DNA of 64,000 nucleotides, taken from Neopestalotiopsis rosae (Eukaryota; Ascomycota; Sordariomycetes; Amphisphaeriales; Sporocadaceae). Below, piece after piece: positions 36,833 to 48,956 of the stretch. The notes below the pieces were generated by a model, which saw nothing but the letters and a program-made list of their open reading frames with translations, had not been told where the DNA came from and searched no databases. The stretch is from NCBI GenBank assembly GCA_023078685.1, contig JALGAS010000006.1, positions 1,674,001-1,738,000 on the forward strand. Reading direction: 5' to 3'. The position numbers and the translations under genes are program-made. Every line of letters starts with the position of its first letter. The stretch's first letter is position 1.

Positions 36833-38939
36833 GCTGGAACTGGCGTTGGAACCATGAAATGCGAGAGTGGCCCGACACCACTCAGCGCAGCCTAGGGTCT
36901 GGTGCGTTCCCCCAGGCAGGGCAACACTCGTGTGTGGTTTGCCGACTGCGTGCAAAGGGGCGGGAACGCGGAGTGCTCAACTCAACGTGGGCACAGGGTG
37001 GGCTGATGATCAGGCCAGGACGACGGAGATAAATCAACAGGCTGCCGTCGGGGATCGTCAATAGCACGGTGGGAGTCGCAATTACACGGAAAAGTAACAG
37101 ACGACCAGTAGACGGGATTGATGTTAATAGAAATGAAGAAAAACCGGGGGATGGCGGAGTGGAAGATCTGGACTGATATTGTGAATGGTTGTGGCGGTTG
37201 TGGTTTGGTTTGGTTTGGGGGGGAAGAGTAAGTTGAGCGAAACGAAGCGCGAGACGGACTCGGTGATCTCTCTTGCCGCAGGGTCTTTTCCCACGGTAAT
37301 ACAGAGTGTTTCAGCTTTCCTTTCTCTCACTCTCAATAATGGACAGTTAATTCTGCTGCTGCTTCTGATCTGAACTGGGATTCGATTGTGCTGCTAATTG
37401 CTCTGCTGGCCGCGGGTTGGTACAGGAGGCAGACTGGAATTGGGGAGAGGGACAAGAAACATGCAACTCACTTTGCTTGGGTCCGGCCAGTCATGGCCAG
37501 TCTCCGCGGGCCGTACGATGCGACTCCAGCGGGAAGGAGGCGTCGAGGACATCGTTCGATTTTCGAGGCGCTAAGACTAAGCGGCCCCTCAGATTTGGTC
37601 GATCCACGGCCAGAACCTTGCTTGCTTTGGCCCATTGACAGCGCGTTAGCGCACTACTTTGGATGCCGGTATCTCGTACGAGCGCACCTACTAAGAGAGA
37701 GGCCCGAGAAAACCGTTAAAAATCGCCTTGATCGCTAACATCTCATCTCCCCCCTCCACGCACATGAACCCCCCCCGGAAGAACCCGAGACTCAGGTACT
37801 CTCCAATCTCGTCCCTCCCGCCAAGCCAAGCACCAAAGAGCCTTTTACGATGCCCATCAATGAGCCCACCTATCAAGGAAGCAGAAGAGAGCCAACTTAA
37901 GCCAAGAGGGCTGAGGATGGTGGGGCCCTTCTTTTTTTCCATCGGGGGGCCCTTGGCACCAAAAATGGCACTTGGGACGACAACCGTCACACCCGGCTCT
38001 TTTCTATCGATGGCATGGCTTGATCATAATGGCACGATTCTAGCTAGCTGAGGCGTAAAATGAACCGCGACAGTTAATAAAAAGACGCTGGGATCTCCGT
38101 GGTCCTTTTCTCCCATGGACACACTTGATTGCTTTTTAAATTTTTCATTCCCATCCTCCATCAAGAGATCTTGGCCACCCTCGATCGAGTCGGGCGAACA
38201 CTCCCTCATGCTGCCTTGGCTGCCCAGATTTCCAGGGCTCTCGAGGAATGTTTGACTCTTGGGTAGTCCCCACATGAAGCATGATCGATTCGTTGTCTCA
38301 CCTGCATGCTCTAAGAGTCTATGCATCCTTTTCCACGAAGAGCTTTATGCACATATGTTAGGATGTGTCTCTGTACCTTGAATACAATGGCTGCAGACCA
38401 AACTCTCTCCATGACACCTACTACGGAATTGTTGAACAGAAAATGTAGAATTCTAGATTATGACACAACTGCACGTTCATCTTTTTGGAAAGAAGGCCCT
38501 AGAAGCTACCACAAGAAATATATTATATATCGGATCTGCCACGTGTGCAGTCCACACATTATTATCATCGTATCCAGTTCCTACTCTAAGGAAAACAATT
38601 CGTCCCAAAAGTCTAGACGGCCAATCGAACTCGCAGTGCTCCTTGTCTTTGGAAAACGCCGGCCTCGACTATCCTCCTGCTTTCCCCTATCCGTCTTGTG
38701 ACCTGCTCGTCTTGCCACCATTATTAATACATACATCGCTGATTCTTTGGTACACAACAATCGTTTCGAACATCGTACTGTTGCTTGCTATGCTTTGAAT
38801 CCGAGAGTCTGAAGCTCGGAAAATTTATCAAAGAGAAACATATTCAAGGGTGTTGCACTGTCCCATGATGCTGCTTGCTGCTGCTCGCCTTTTTGCATTA
38901 CCTGATCCTCATCTCGAAAACCTCAGAATAAGCATAAGC
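36833..38939. other. Non-coding stretch: SREBP upstream region and KIN1 downstream region
   Basis: The first kilobase or so lies upstream of the minus-strand SREBP gene and should include its promoter and leader, with G/T-rich sequence near 37170-37220. The remainder lies after the KIN1 stop codon. No gene is recognised, and I could not identify a convincing sterol response element by eye. Confidence 0.6.
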
Positions 38940-41900
38940 TCATAGCCGTAGCTCCTTGAGAATCTGATCCGCCATGTTCTTGAATTGCCATGTATTGCCC
39001 TCCATGCGCTTGAACTGCAGTCCATGGAGGGACAGCAAAGGTACCTTGACGATCATGATCTCAAAGTCTAGCGTCATGCTGCCGCCCAGGTCGCTCTGCA
39101 CATGTGTTGTAGTCTCCCCAGGTACTCTTCGAGAAGAGCCGCCAGCGTCACGAAGGCTGCCATTGTCCGAAAGCTCCGAGTTAGAAGCGCTCCGGTCAGT
39201 GTGGTGGCCCTTGCCCGGCGTTCGGGGGGTTCCGGGAACTCTATCCATATCTCGTAACTCATCCCGATCCTTCTCATTACGGAGGCCAAAGCTGAATCTC
39301 CGTCTGTGGCCCGGTGTGGCCGCGGGGCTACCGGGAATGTCTTGCACCTTGTGCAAGTCAATGCTCGGTCGGTGACGACAGCTGAATCCGCCACGAATTT
39401 CTGTGTAGTCCACACCAAGTTGCTTCAATACTCGCTTCACATCTGCGCGTATTTGCGGTACAGATTTCGTCGAAGTAGTAGAAACACTAAAGAGGCCTTT
39501 GAGAAAGACAGGCTTCGCCAGCTCCGAATCGTCGAGTCGTTCCGCCGAGGCACCGCTTGCCTCACCCAATTCCGCATCAGTCTCCTCGGGTACATCGGCC
39601 GCACGGGCACCCTCCCTCTTAAGTCGTCTTGCTTGAATGCTCTCCCTACGAGCATGACCCAGGGATTTGGCCCTCATTGAGGCTGCACGTGTATTGAGCG
39701 CCTCCTTCTGCTGTTCTCCTCCCGATTTCTCATTGCCTGAATGGTCCGAGCCACTGGTAGGGGGCGGGTCCTTGGTGACTCGACTGCCTGAGCTGTACTG
39801 GCGTCTTCTGTAATCCGCTGAGTTGACACTGGTCGATCGTCCAAGCCCCTTCTTACTGGAGCTGCTTTCACCAGCCGCCAAGGGCAAGCTCAGAAGATCC
39901 CGGCCTTGTGGCTGGCTGCTGCCAGAGCGCAAGCGAGCTCCGTCAGTCTCGTCTCGGTCGCGTCTCGATCTCCTAATGCTGAAGCTCTTTCGTGGTGCAA
40001 CTGTATGCTCGGGCGAGTGCACATGAACCACTGGTGGGTGAGATCGATCCTTCTCCACTCTCTCTGGTTCCTTGCGACGTCGGGTGCTAAAGCGCCGAAG
40101 CAGACCAGCCGCTGCGCTTTCCTTTTTATGCGGCACTTCCAGTTGGCCCTCGGGCGCCTTGGGAGCTGGCGGTGATGCTTGCGCCTTCTTAACTTCCTCG
40201 GGAGCATCATCCTCTCCGTGCGTTCGTGCCCTAGGACGAGATCGCCCGCCAGTAGGCTTCTCACCCGGCATCTCGTAAGCGGCAGCATTGGTGTGCGCCT
40301 CTGGGGGTGGTGCAATCTCTGGCATTGGTGTGTCGGCGGCATTCTTGGGTGTGTGGTGCTTGGGCTGAAGGTCAACCGAGTCCCGACCTTGCTTCTCCCT
40401 GACCAAGTAGTAGATCGAAATTAGAGGACTGAAAGCATTCAGAGGATCACTTCCCAGAGCAAGGGCCTCCGTGCTGGGTGCAGTCAGGTTGTCACGGCTG
40501 TTAGCCGAGTTCCTTCTCTTGTAAAAGTCGAATCCAAATCCTCTCTTCTTTTCAACCTCCCTCATTGGTGCTGGTACGTCCTTCTCCTTTTGCCACAAGA
40601 CGATCGCTCTCTTGTACTCATCAGACTCGATGAGTCTGGTCAATTGCGCTCTGATGACCTCAGGCGGTCCAAAGTTGAAGCCTGTCATGGCATTGATGAC
40701 TTCCTGATCCAGGGGCAGTGTTAGTGGTTCCCGTGCAGGCAAGTGGTTCTCTGGTGGTCCACTATAGCCTTTCGTCATCCATGGGTGGTTCAGTACTTCG
40801 TGCATGGTGGCACGAGCCTTCGGATCTGTGACGAGCATTCGGGAAAGAAGGTGTCTACATTCTAAAATATGAAAAGTCAGTTCTGTTTTGACTGTTGGTT
40901 ATGACAACGTTGCAAAATCTTACCAGTGCTGAGCCAGCTGGGATAGTCGACCAGACCCTTCTTGATCTTTGCGTGCAGAGCTGGCATACTCTGATCGTCG
41001 AACGGGACTTTACCGCAAACCAGGACGTAAAGCACGATACCAAAACTCCAAACATCCACCTCTGGGCCAGTGTAGGCGCGTGCTTGGAGCAGCTCAGGAG
41101 CGGCAAAGTAGAGACTGCCACAGAAGGTTTTCAAATGGCCCCGTGGTGCAAACAAGTTACTCAGACCAAAGTCGATGATCTTGATGTCTCCAGTCTTGGC
41201 GATCAGGATGTTTTCGATCTTGAGGTCGCGGTGCACAATGCTGTTTCGGTGGCAGTAGTCCAAGGCACTCGCAATCTGCCGACTGAACTTCCTTGCTTGC
41301 TTGTCCTTGAGTTTGCCATGCGAGATGATATAATCTAGCATCTGGCCGCCGTTGACATATTCAAAAAGCATGTACCAGTGATGATTTGTGCGCACCACAT
41401 CACGAAGCCCACACACATTAGGATGATCGAGAAGAGTGACAATTGCAGCCTCTCGAGCTGTACGGATCTCTTTGGACTGGTCTGCTCGTTCTTTGTCCGC
41501 ACGGCTGTGATGATTTTCCTCTGTGGAACCTCGAGGTATAATCTTGCAGGCCACCTAGGAAAGCAAAGAGTTTAGTTAAGGGACAGACGAACAATGGCAA
41601 ATGGAGAATCTTGGAGATTAATTGACTGACCTGTTCTGTGCCGTCCTCTTTCTTGGCAAGTTTGACTTTGCCCATACTACCAGCACCAATCGTCTTGCCC
41701 AAGATCCATTTTCCTGATTGAGTCGGAATCGACGTCCGCGTCGTCCTCGTCTTTGCGCCCGTGGCGCGGGCGTCTGCTGCGGCTTGCATCACGGGCGGCA
41801 CTGCTTCAGGTCCTGGGTTGTTTGCATTGGCGACGACGGTGGGGTCGGCTCTATCACCTGGGGGGTGACCGGCGGCAGCTCGGTTGCTCGTCCGGCGATG

Positions 41901-42257
41901 GAGGCCTTTGGGGTCGGCGGCGACAGCGGCGGCAGCAGCAACCCCTCGCGACGTGGGCGGGACGTGACGGTCTCTACTTGAACTTCGCTTTGAGGCTAAG
42001 TTGCTCGCCTCATAGTCTCGCTGCGGGAGAATGTCCTGCACGGGGCGGCTCGATGTTGAGGACTGGCGGGAATGGCCGTGATGAGCAGAGTGGGAGACAG
42101 AGCGGTGGGGAGTGCCTGCTGCGTTCGCCGATGTGTTGGGGCGGGACCGCGTCGAGTGCGATCGCGAGGGTTGGCCGTGAGTTGCAGTGGCAGTGTGGTG
42201 CGAATGGCTCCCCTGATGGTGAGAGTGGTGATAGTCGGAAGTTGCAGGTGTCGACAT
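38940..42257 (-). CDS. kin1: KIN1/PAR-1-type serine/threonine kinase with C-terminal KA1 domain
   Basis: Polarity kinase of the Kin1/MARK/PAR-1 family, 1059 residues (yeast Kin1 is of similar size). Exons on the minus strand are 42257-41631, 41554-40924 and 40861-38940; introns are 76 and 62 bp with good GT-AG ends. A His/Ser-rich disordered N-terminus precedes the kinase domain, which starts near residue 183 with the glycine loop IGAGSMGKV. The catalytic features VACKII (ATP Lys), [14 protein letters not shown] and a SLYFAAPE segment are all present, so it should be active. A long disordered region rich in basic residues and Ser follows. The C-terminus has a KA1 domain in two parts, one around [14 protein letters not shown]...IRADVKRVL and one at [18 protein letters not shown] near the end. 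KA1 binds acidic phospholipids at the plasma membrane in this family. Expected roles are polarity, septation and exocytosis. Confidence 0.93.
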
Positions 42258-44625
42258 TGTGGCAGCCGAGCAAGGACCAGTCCCAAACTCAAATGGCAGT
42301 TCCCAGAGAGGCCCAGGGTGGGTGGAATTGCTTGACTTGACGTGGAGTAACTACTACTCCTTGGTGCCTCTTTTACTGGCTGCGAGACACTGCTGTAGCG
42401 GATACTGGTAATTGATACACTGGAGTCACCGCCAGACGAGAAGATCCCTGGTGGGCACTGGCGCTGGCGCTGGGGAGGAAGTAGCAGGCAAGTACTGGAC
42501 AGCACCAGGTACGTGGTCGGGCACAAAATCTGGGATTTGTTGACACGCGATGCTGCCCATGGAATAAAAATCAGCAAAGAAGCAAAATCAATCGCCGAGG
42601 CGCTGTTTTCGCATGTGTGTGTGTGTGTGAGGCAGAAGAAAGCCTCTAGGTTCCCCGGCCTCCAAACGAACTTGATGAGATTCGATCGAATCGCGCCCGT
42701 TCAAGTCAGGTCAAGTAGGTCAGTTTTGCTGGTCGGTTGGTCGGTTTGCCTTGTTGCGCCGCCTGCCGTGAGTACAGGTAGGTACGGCACCAAGTCGAGT
42801 AGTAGACAGACTACCCAGGTACCTAATGTAGGGAATGGGGGCAGCCAATTACAGCAGCACCAGCTCACTTGGCTCACTGTCGGTTTTTCCTCAATGCGAG
42901 AGGGTCGAGACCAGCACTTTCTCAAGATTTGGGGGGTAGCTCGGCGGCCCTGCCCCTTAAAAATCCACCTAATCTAGCGGCTAGGCTTGGTAGTCGGAAT
43001 TGCGAGGTTCTAATCGAGGCCAAGTTGCCTGTGCAACGGTTTGATCGTAGTGCAAATATGGTCCGGCAAAAGCGCAACTCCACGTGCTGTAGTAGTGTAC
43101 TGCGTAGTCAGATCCAATCTTGCTTGTTGATGCACTGATCGGTCATCGGTTGCACGTATAAGAAATGAACGATGTTGGTGGGAAACGGAACCGTTGCGAT
43201 ATGGCTGCGCTTGTTGCCTCCGGCTCGATGGATGTGATGACTTGAACGAACGCTGTGGCTTGCCACTGCATGGGATTGAATGTGCGTTTCAAGGTTCTGT
43301 TGGTACATTTGCGAGGTACCCAAGGTACTCACTCAGTGCTGTGTAAGAAAACAGGTCAACTGGCTGCTGGGAGGCACCGCGGGGTAGTGCGCTAAGTAGC
43401 GCGGGCTTGATCCGCAATTTTCTCGGAAATCAAGTTGGGTCTTGGGAAGTTTGAGATGAAATCACAAGAGGGAATAAAGACGGAAGTTGTTTTTCCCTTC
43501 TTCTTCTACCTCCTTCGTGTCACTGCGCGAAAATGTTCTGACGGTAACCAATTTTAACTCTGTCCATCGGTCGATGATTGAAGGGCCTGCGTCTCTGTGC
43601 CTTCACTTCCCTGTTGCAGGCGGGAGGTCGAGGTTCACGGGGTTGCGACGAGGTTGGGCGTCGGCTGGGGCTCAAAGGCCGCAAACAGGAAATATGACGT
43701 TTTCCGGATTACCTAGAACAGTTGAGGGCCCCACTGCAGCCGTTTGGAACGGTGAGAATGTACACTTACATAAAGCGGCTCCAGCGTAAAATTATCTCGC
43801 TGAACTGCTTCTTTTTCAATCAAAGGGCGAATAAAAAGTGAGGAGCAAATGAGTTTCAAGACATGAATTATGACACTAGTCTCTACATTCGAAAGAATGA
43901 ACAGCTGGATACAAGGATAATATGAAAAGTGTCTCTCAAGTGCGCAAGTTGCACAAAAGCTACGTCTTTCGAGTTACACGAGGCCTGCAATTTCGTGATG
44001 CCCAAGATGGGTGACCCCCTGGCTATTTGGGCGGTGGTCCTATGACGACGCTGCTTGGCAAGTGATACAGTCATTCCATTCTTCTCAGCCGAAGCACATG
44101 CATTCACTGGTCTGTCATGAATGCGACAGCAGAGTACAGAAAGGAAAAGAATCAAACCTCTACATACCAACAAGTAAAGGGTATTTCATTATAATTGACA
44201 TACGTACTTTGTGATCGACGCGTGGGCATTTTGACAGGTCGCATATTGCTGGATGTTTATTGCATTTGACTGCATTCTCGGAAGTTTTGACTGATCTACC
44301 AAGTCTGTACCTGGCGTGGGAAATAGAACATTTGAAGTGGTTCCAGCGTTCTGGGTCCGGGCCACGTTTGGCGACTGGAGACACTCAAGGGGAAAGGGCC
44401 CGCAACACGTCAACTGCTCGTCTAATACATATCATACTTCCTGGTTGGTCGAAATTGTGCTGACCTTTACGGCTTCTAGAACTGGGTCATGTGATCTTTC
44501 TTTGCTCAATTCTATAATTATGATACGTTTTTACTTGTAGGCCACGAGAGATTTGAATGTAGTTGATAGATACTAGCTCTGGTAATCGCGTTTAAGGCAA
44601 TCTGGGTATATTGGGAAGACGTAAA
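42258..44625. other. Non-coding stretch: KIN1 promoter side and GPATCH1 downstream side
   Basis: About 2.4 kb without a supportable gene. Includes a GT run near 42614-42628, a 14-base palindrome GATTCGATCGAATC at 42679-42692, and pyrimidine-rich sequence around 43490-43520. The KIN1 promoter should lie within the first part. Confidence 0.6.
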
Positions 44626-46800
44626 TCAATCTTCATCATCGCTGCTGTCGCCAAAGATGGCTCGTAAGACATCATCCTGCGCCCGGTTACCCTCCACGGC
44701 CTCGTTTACACTAGAATCTATTTCGACCTTTGTGGTTGTCGAAGCTGCTTCTACCAATCCGGCAATATCTTCGACTGCCTTGGGGACGTCGGGCGCGTCC
44801 GAGGAATTGTCTTGAGCTTGCTGTAGCAAATCATCCAGAGTCATGGCAGTGCTGCTACCGCCGTTACCATTGGAGGGAACTGGCATGTTCCAAGCGCTTG
44901 CAGAATTCTTCGCAGGAGGTTCGGGTTCGCCGTCGGGCTGGACATGGACGGGCGCTGGTACATTGAACCTCTTGCACAGAAGCCTGGTTGGATAAAAGTC
45001 TGTCGTCGATCTCGTCATGGTGCCGTACATTCCCATCTTTGCAGCTTCTTCAGCTGGATCAGTGGGCTTGGGTGCGGATTTCGTGACGAGATCACTACTG
45101 TCCCCAGAGCTGCCACCAATGAACTTTGACGATGAAGAGGTTGTAAATCTTGATGCCATCATGCCGGTCATAGGACGGAAAATCATGGCACAGCTGTGGA
45201 ACTCGCGTAACTCTCTCAGCCAATCTTCGCTGCTCTGTGAGGGCAGTTTGCTCGGAAGAGACACCTTGGGAAAGCCTGCCGAGTACTCGAGATATGTACG
45301 ATAACGAGTGCGCTTGGCCTCGTCGTCTGCGTAGGGAGCAGTTCCACTAGCACCACGAGTGATGGCAGCTATGGCCGTATCCTTTTCCAGCTTCGGAACT
45401 TGGGCCAGTAGTTCGCGTTGCTTCTCTTCGGGCGTCAGAGCATATCCAGCCGGTATTTCTCCTAGTGCTTGTGGGAGGTTCGCTTTTCCTGTTGCTGATG
45501 CAATGCGACTTCTCGCTTCGGGGTTTAGGAAATCGAACACGGACTTTCCGGGTAGCTGAGACTCTCCAAGAAGAGCAGCTCGTGATTTTGGGTCAAGCAC
45601 AGAGGCCTTGGCGGCATCGGCGGTGGATGTGTAAGCCGAGTTGGTCGAGTTGCCACCTTTCCGCTTACTGGACTTCCATCCTGGCGGTATCTGCGGCGGA
45701 GGGTATTTGCCCTGGGAGTTGATCGCCGAAGTGAGGTCTTCTGATGCCGTGCCAAATACAAAGCCATCCAGCGGAAACCGACCATCGTGGCATCTTTTCA
45801 GATTCTTTCCTGCTTTCGATAGCGCACTCTTTTTGGAGATGAACACTGGCGCAGAGCGCAGACTCGGGTTTGCAGTCGTTGTATTGGCAGCCTTTTTCTT
45901 CTTCTTATCCCCTCCGATGACTCTGTTGTACGATATTCGGGGACCAACTTCGTATGGATCCTCATCGTCGGAGCCGTTGTCGTTAAGAATACCAATGCCG
46001 ATCCCTCCTCGGACTGACTTGGGCTTCTTCTTCTTGAAACTCGATGGTCGGATTAATGGTCCATCTTCCTCCTCTTCGTCTGAACTCGCTTGGTTTCTGG
46101 CTTTAGGGTTTGAGGAAATGGAAGCCAGTCTCGACTCGCCGGCGTAGCCAAGACCTTTGCGATCCAGTTTCTTGACAATGGCTATCATCCGGACATTCTC
46201 GGGCGCAAACAAGTGGATTTCAGCACTTTCCTGAGTCTTGCCCCCGACGTCAAGACGTGCTTTCCGGCGGACCTTGGGTCCAATACCTTGGCCCTCCTTC
46301 CAGCCCATGCGCCTAAGCAACTTCACGCCCATGGTCTCGCCCTGCATGCGGAACAGACCTGCCAGTCCACCTTGGCTGGTGCCATCCCTCTGTGTAGAGC
46401 CGAGGCCAGCGAACCCGTCGGCTGTCTGTAGCTTCTCGCTCTCGGCCTTTTCGGCAAGGTCTTCATCGTCCATGAAATCCTCGGGCCGCTGGCCGGCGCC
46501 CTTCTTGTCGTCATCTTTCCAGCGCTTCGTCCGCGAGGATACAAATGTGCTGGGCGTCCATCCTTCCTTGGAGCCGACGGTGTTGAAGTAACCGGCGCTG
46601 AAGCCGCCGGTAAAGGCGCCGTGGAGACGCTTTCGGCCCCGCTCGTCCGTCACCTCCTGCTTCCATACGGGCACGTAGGAGCCATCGTCGCGGACGGACG
46701 GGTCAAAGGGCGGCAGAGGTGTGCCAAAGAGGACGTAGGGCGATTGCTGGGCTTGCAGGTCTGCTTCAAAGTCCCTGCGCGAGCGCTTGTGGTAGGACAT
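44626..46800 (-). CDS. G-patch protein of the GPATCH1/TGH type (DUF1604)
   Basis: Intronless gene of 724 residues. The N-terminus (residues 1-90) matches the DUF1604 block that opens GPATCH1 and plant TOUGH proteins, with YVLFGTPLPPFDP and GAFTGGFSAGYFNTVGSKEG. A G-patch follows at about 155-185 (GVKLLRRMGWKEGQGIGPKV). This glycine-rich motif activates DEAH-box RNA helicases. The later region has an LEYSAGFPKV segment and FRPMTGMMASRF, also typical of this family, and the tail is acidic and disordered. The family is nuclear and associated with the spliceosome; the exact helicase partner is not shown by sequence. The start is the ATG at 46800; a GTG lies immediately upstream in the same frame and was not used. 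It is divergent from the ceramidase gene, with 2.2 kb between start codons. Confidence 0.9.
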   Translation of the reverse strand: MSYHKRSRRDFEADLQAQQSPYVLFGTPLPPFDPSVRDDGSYVPVWKQEVTDERGRKRLHGAFTGGFSAGYFNTVGSKEGWTPSTFVSSRTKRWKDDDKKGAGQRPEDFMDDEDLAEKAESEKLQTADGFAGLGSTQRDGTSQGGLAGLFRMQGETMGVKLLRRMGWKEGQGIGPKVRRKARLDVGGKTQESAEIHLFAPENVRMIAIVKKLDRKGLGYAGESRLASISSNPKARNQASSDEEEEDGPLIRPSSFKKKKPKSVRGGIGIGILNDNGSDDEDPYEVGPRISYNRVIGGDKKKKKAANTTTANPSLRSAPVFISKKSALSKAGKNLKRCHDGRFPLDGFVFGTASEDLTSAINSQGKYPPPQIPPGWKSSKRKGGNSTNSAYTSTADAAKASVLDPKSRAALLGESQLPGKSVFDFLNPEARSRIASATGKANLPQALGEIPAGYALTPEEKQRELLAQVPKLEKDTAIAAITRGASGTAPYADDEAKRTRYRTYLEYSAGFPKVSLPSKLPSQSSEDWLRELREFHSCAMIFRPMTGMMASRFTTSSSSKFIGGSSGDSSDLVTKSAPKPTDPAEEAAKMGMYGTMTRSTTDFYPTRLLCKRFNVPAPVHVQPDGEPEPPAKNSASAWNMPVPSNGNGGSSTAMTLDDLLQQAQDNSSDAPDVPKAVEDIAGLVEAASTTTKVEIDSSVNEAVEGNRAQDDVLRAIFGDSSDDED

Positions 46801-48956
46801 CACTGCCTGGGGGGCGTGGCGTCGGAGTCGGCGTCGGCGTCGTTATCGTCATTCAGGCGTTGTCTGCTGGCAAGGGCGCGGCTGCTTACTGTCGTGTTCG
46901 CATGACGCTTTTCAAAATGACGGATTGGATCAGGCAGCTAGCTGTCCGATAAGACTGCGTGGAAAGATGCTTATCGCCAATCAAGGTTGTGTGGAATTCA
47001 TGCTAAGGTGCCTGAGTGGGTAAGCCAGGGGTCCGCTAGCTAGCGAGTGCTTGCCTCCACACCGATATCTGTAGCGCTCCGGCACCTACCTTAATGTGCC
47101 TATAAATATGGGCGTCTAAAGTGTATGCTGACTACAGCTACAGCGAGTGGCGTTCCACATTTGTAGACATGAACGCGCTTCCATGGCTGACATCGTGAAA
47201 TGGACTTTTGAATAACAGGACTCAATCACAAGGTCCATTAAGGGATTTCATCATTTCTCTGGCGAATTGTCGTGGAAAATGAATGCAAAATCAAGAAGAT
47301 TTTCCAATAGTGGGAAGAGGAGATATAGTTGACAACGGGGATATGACTTCTTCGGTTGTTATCAAGCGCCCGGGAGATAACCAGCTTTATAAAAGCCGGA
47401 TGATCAAGTCAAAGCTCGAGAACCAGTCAGACCCAGCCAAGAGATTAACCAAGACATGTATCTCTTGAGGACCATAGTTTCTCGTTCCTGTTTTCTAAAG
47501 TGCTTGCTCTTCTATTTACTCGCTATCTATTTGACCCATCTCGGATGTCTGCCGACTGGCGAAAGGTTGTTGGAGTCTTTTATCATTCGTCAAGATCCAC
47601 AATCTCACCGCCAGGGCCAAGTTTTGTTGTTCCACGGCTATATGCGAAGTTCTACATAGCACAGATCAGTCAACTTTCGAGATTGCGTAGCATTTTGTTG
47701 CCAAGCATTCCAAGCGTAATATCCCAACTCTGATATCTGGATGGATCCCCCTGAAGTTTACGGGTCCTTTGCCGTTGGATGCCACCAATCGAAGCAACTC
47801 GAAATCAAGTTGGAGATCGGATATAGGGCGCGATAGGGATTAGCTCACTGTGCCTGAACACATACTATTGCCCGCTCCCAAAGCGTCAACAAATGGACAT
47901 GTGCCTAATCTCGATTCATGGCAAGCACCTCGCATGGTGGTTATCCGCTATCTTTCCTTTTCTTCCTTCTTGGTGACAGGGCATGGTAATTATTGCTTTA
48001 GACGGGGAAAGACAAGTCCCGAAATTGCTAGGTACCCATGGGACTCGAAAGTTGACTTGGAAATAAGTTTTATGCTTTTCTTTTCTTCCTACACGGCCAT
48101 CAACGTTGCTTGGATCTAGGGAAATTTGACTTTGTACGCGCTCAGCGTATGATTCGCTGTGAGCGAAATGAGAAGGTGGTTTGACCTCACATAGAAGCAA
48201 GACCACCACGGCGAATGACCGTTGAATGTGTCCCCCGCATTTCGCTTGCGGGAGAGCAAGAGGAGCAAATGACAAGAGAGATAGCCCGCATCTTCACAAT
48301 GACATAGTCGTTCCCGTACTGCGATGCAACCCTTCAAGCTCGATCAGTGATTAGCCATCCTCCCTCCCTCCCTCCATCCCATCCACACCCCTCTCTGGGT
48401 TGGCAGCATCCGCCCCAGGGGTGCATGTGACGATCGACCGCCTGAGTATCTTCGTGTTTGCTCAGGTGGGAGCTTCTATTGTCCCATTGCAGGAAATGAT
48501 GCTTGTCGCGTTGGCAGGCTGCCCGTACAAATGCCTTGTTTTGGAGGTCCCAAAGCATGGCTATTGGCGGCCTAGATATCAGCGGTTCTCGCTGCGTATG
48601 TGGCACAAGCGAGAGTCACCCAAGAAAGGGCCCGGTCACACTGATCTATGCATATGTATATTTGCACGTAGGTACGGATATCCTCACTTGCCAGGAAGAA
48701 GGAGATAAGTACATATGACAAACCCCAACACGCCGACGTTGCATTCAACAGCGGAGGGAGGGGAAGCAAAGACATTCGAGCTTGTCAACATTTCGTCTGG
48801 CTCGTGCAAATCCTACACTTTCCGGGCAGACGTTGTCCTGGAATAAAAAGCTTGACTTGACCTCCCTCTGTCGATCCTCCCTCGTGTGTGCAACTTCACC
48901 TAGTCTGAGTTGATCCCTCATTTCGGGCACTTGAGTAATATCGAGAGCGGGAAACA
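46801..48956. other. Shared upstream region of divergent GPATCH1-like and ceramidase genes
   Basis: About 2.2 kb between two divergent start codons, holding both promoters. A CCCT-type run lies near 48357-48376, and pyrimidine-rich sequence precedes the ceramidase start. A GGTGCC...GGCACC inverted pair near 47010-47090 looks tRNA-like but lacks a proper T-arm. No gene is supported. Confidence 0.6.

Noticed and set aside
42679..42692. 14-base palindrome GATTCGATCGAATC in the KIN1 upstream region
   Set aside because: Short and built from low-complexity GATC/TTCG units. A chance occurrence over 64 kb is plausible and no partner copy was seen.
47007..47090. GGTGCC...GGCACC arms around a TGAGTGG box resembling a class II tRNA
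   Set aside because: There is no GTTCGA-type T-loop and the internal stems do not form, so only the outer arms match.
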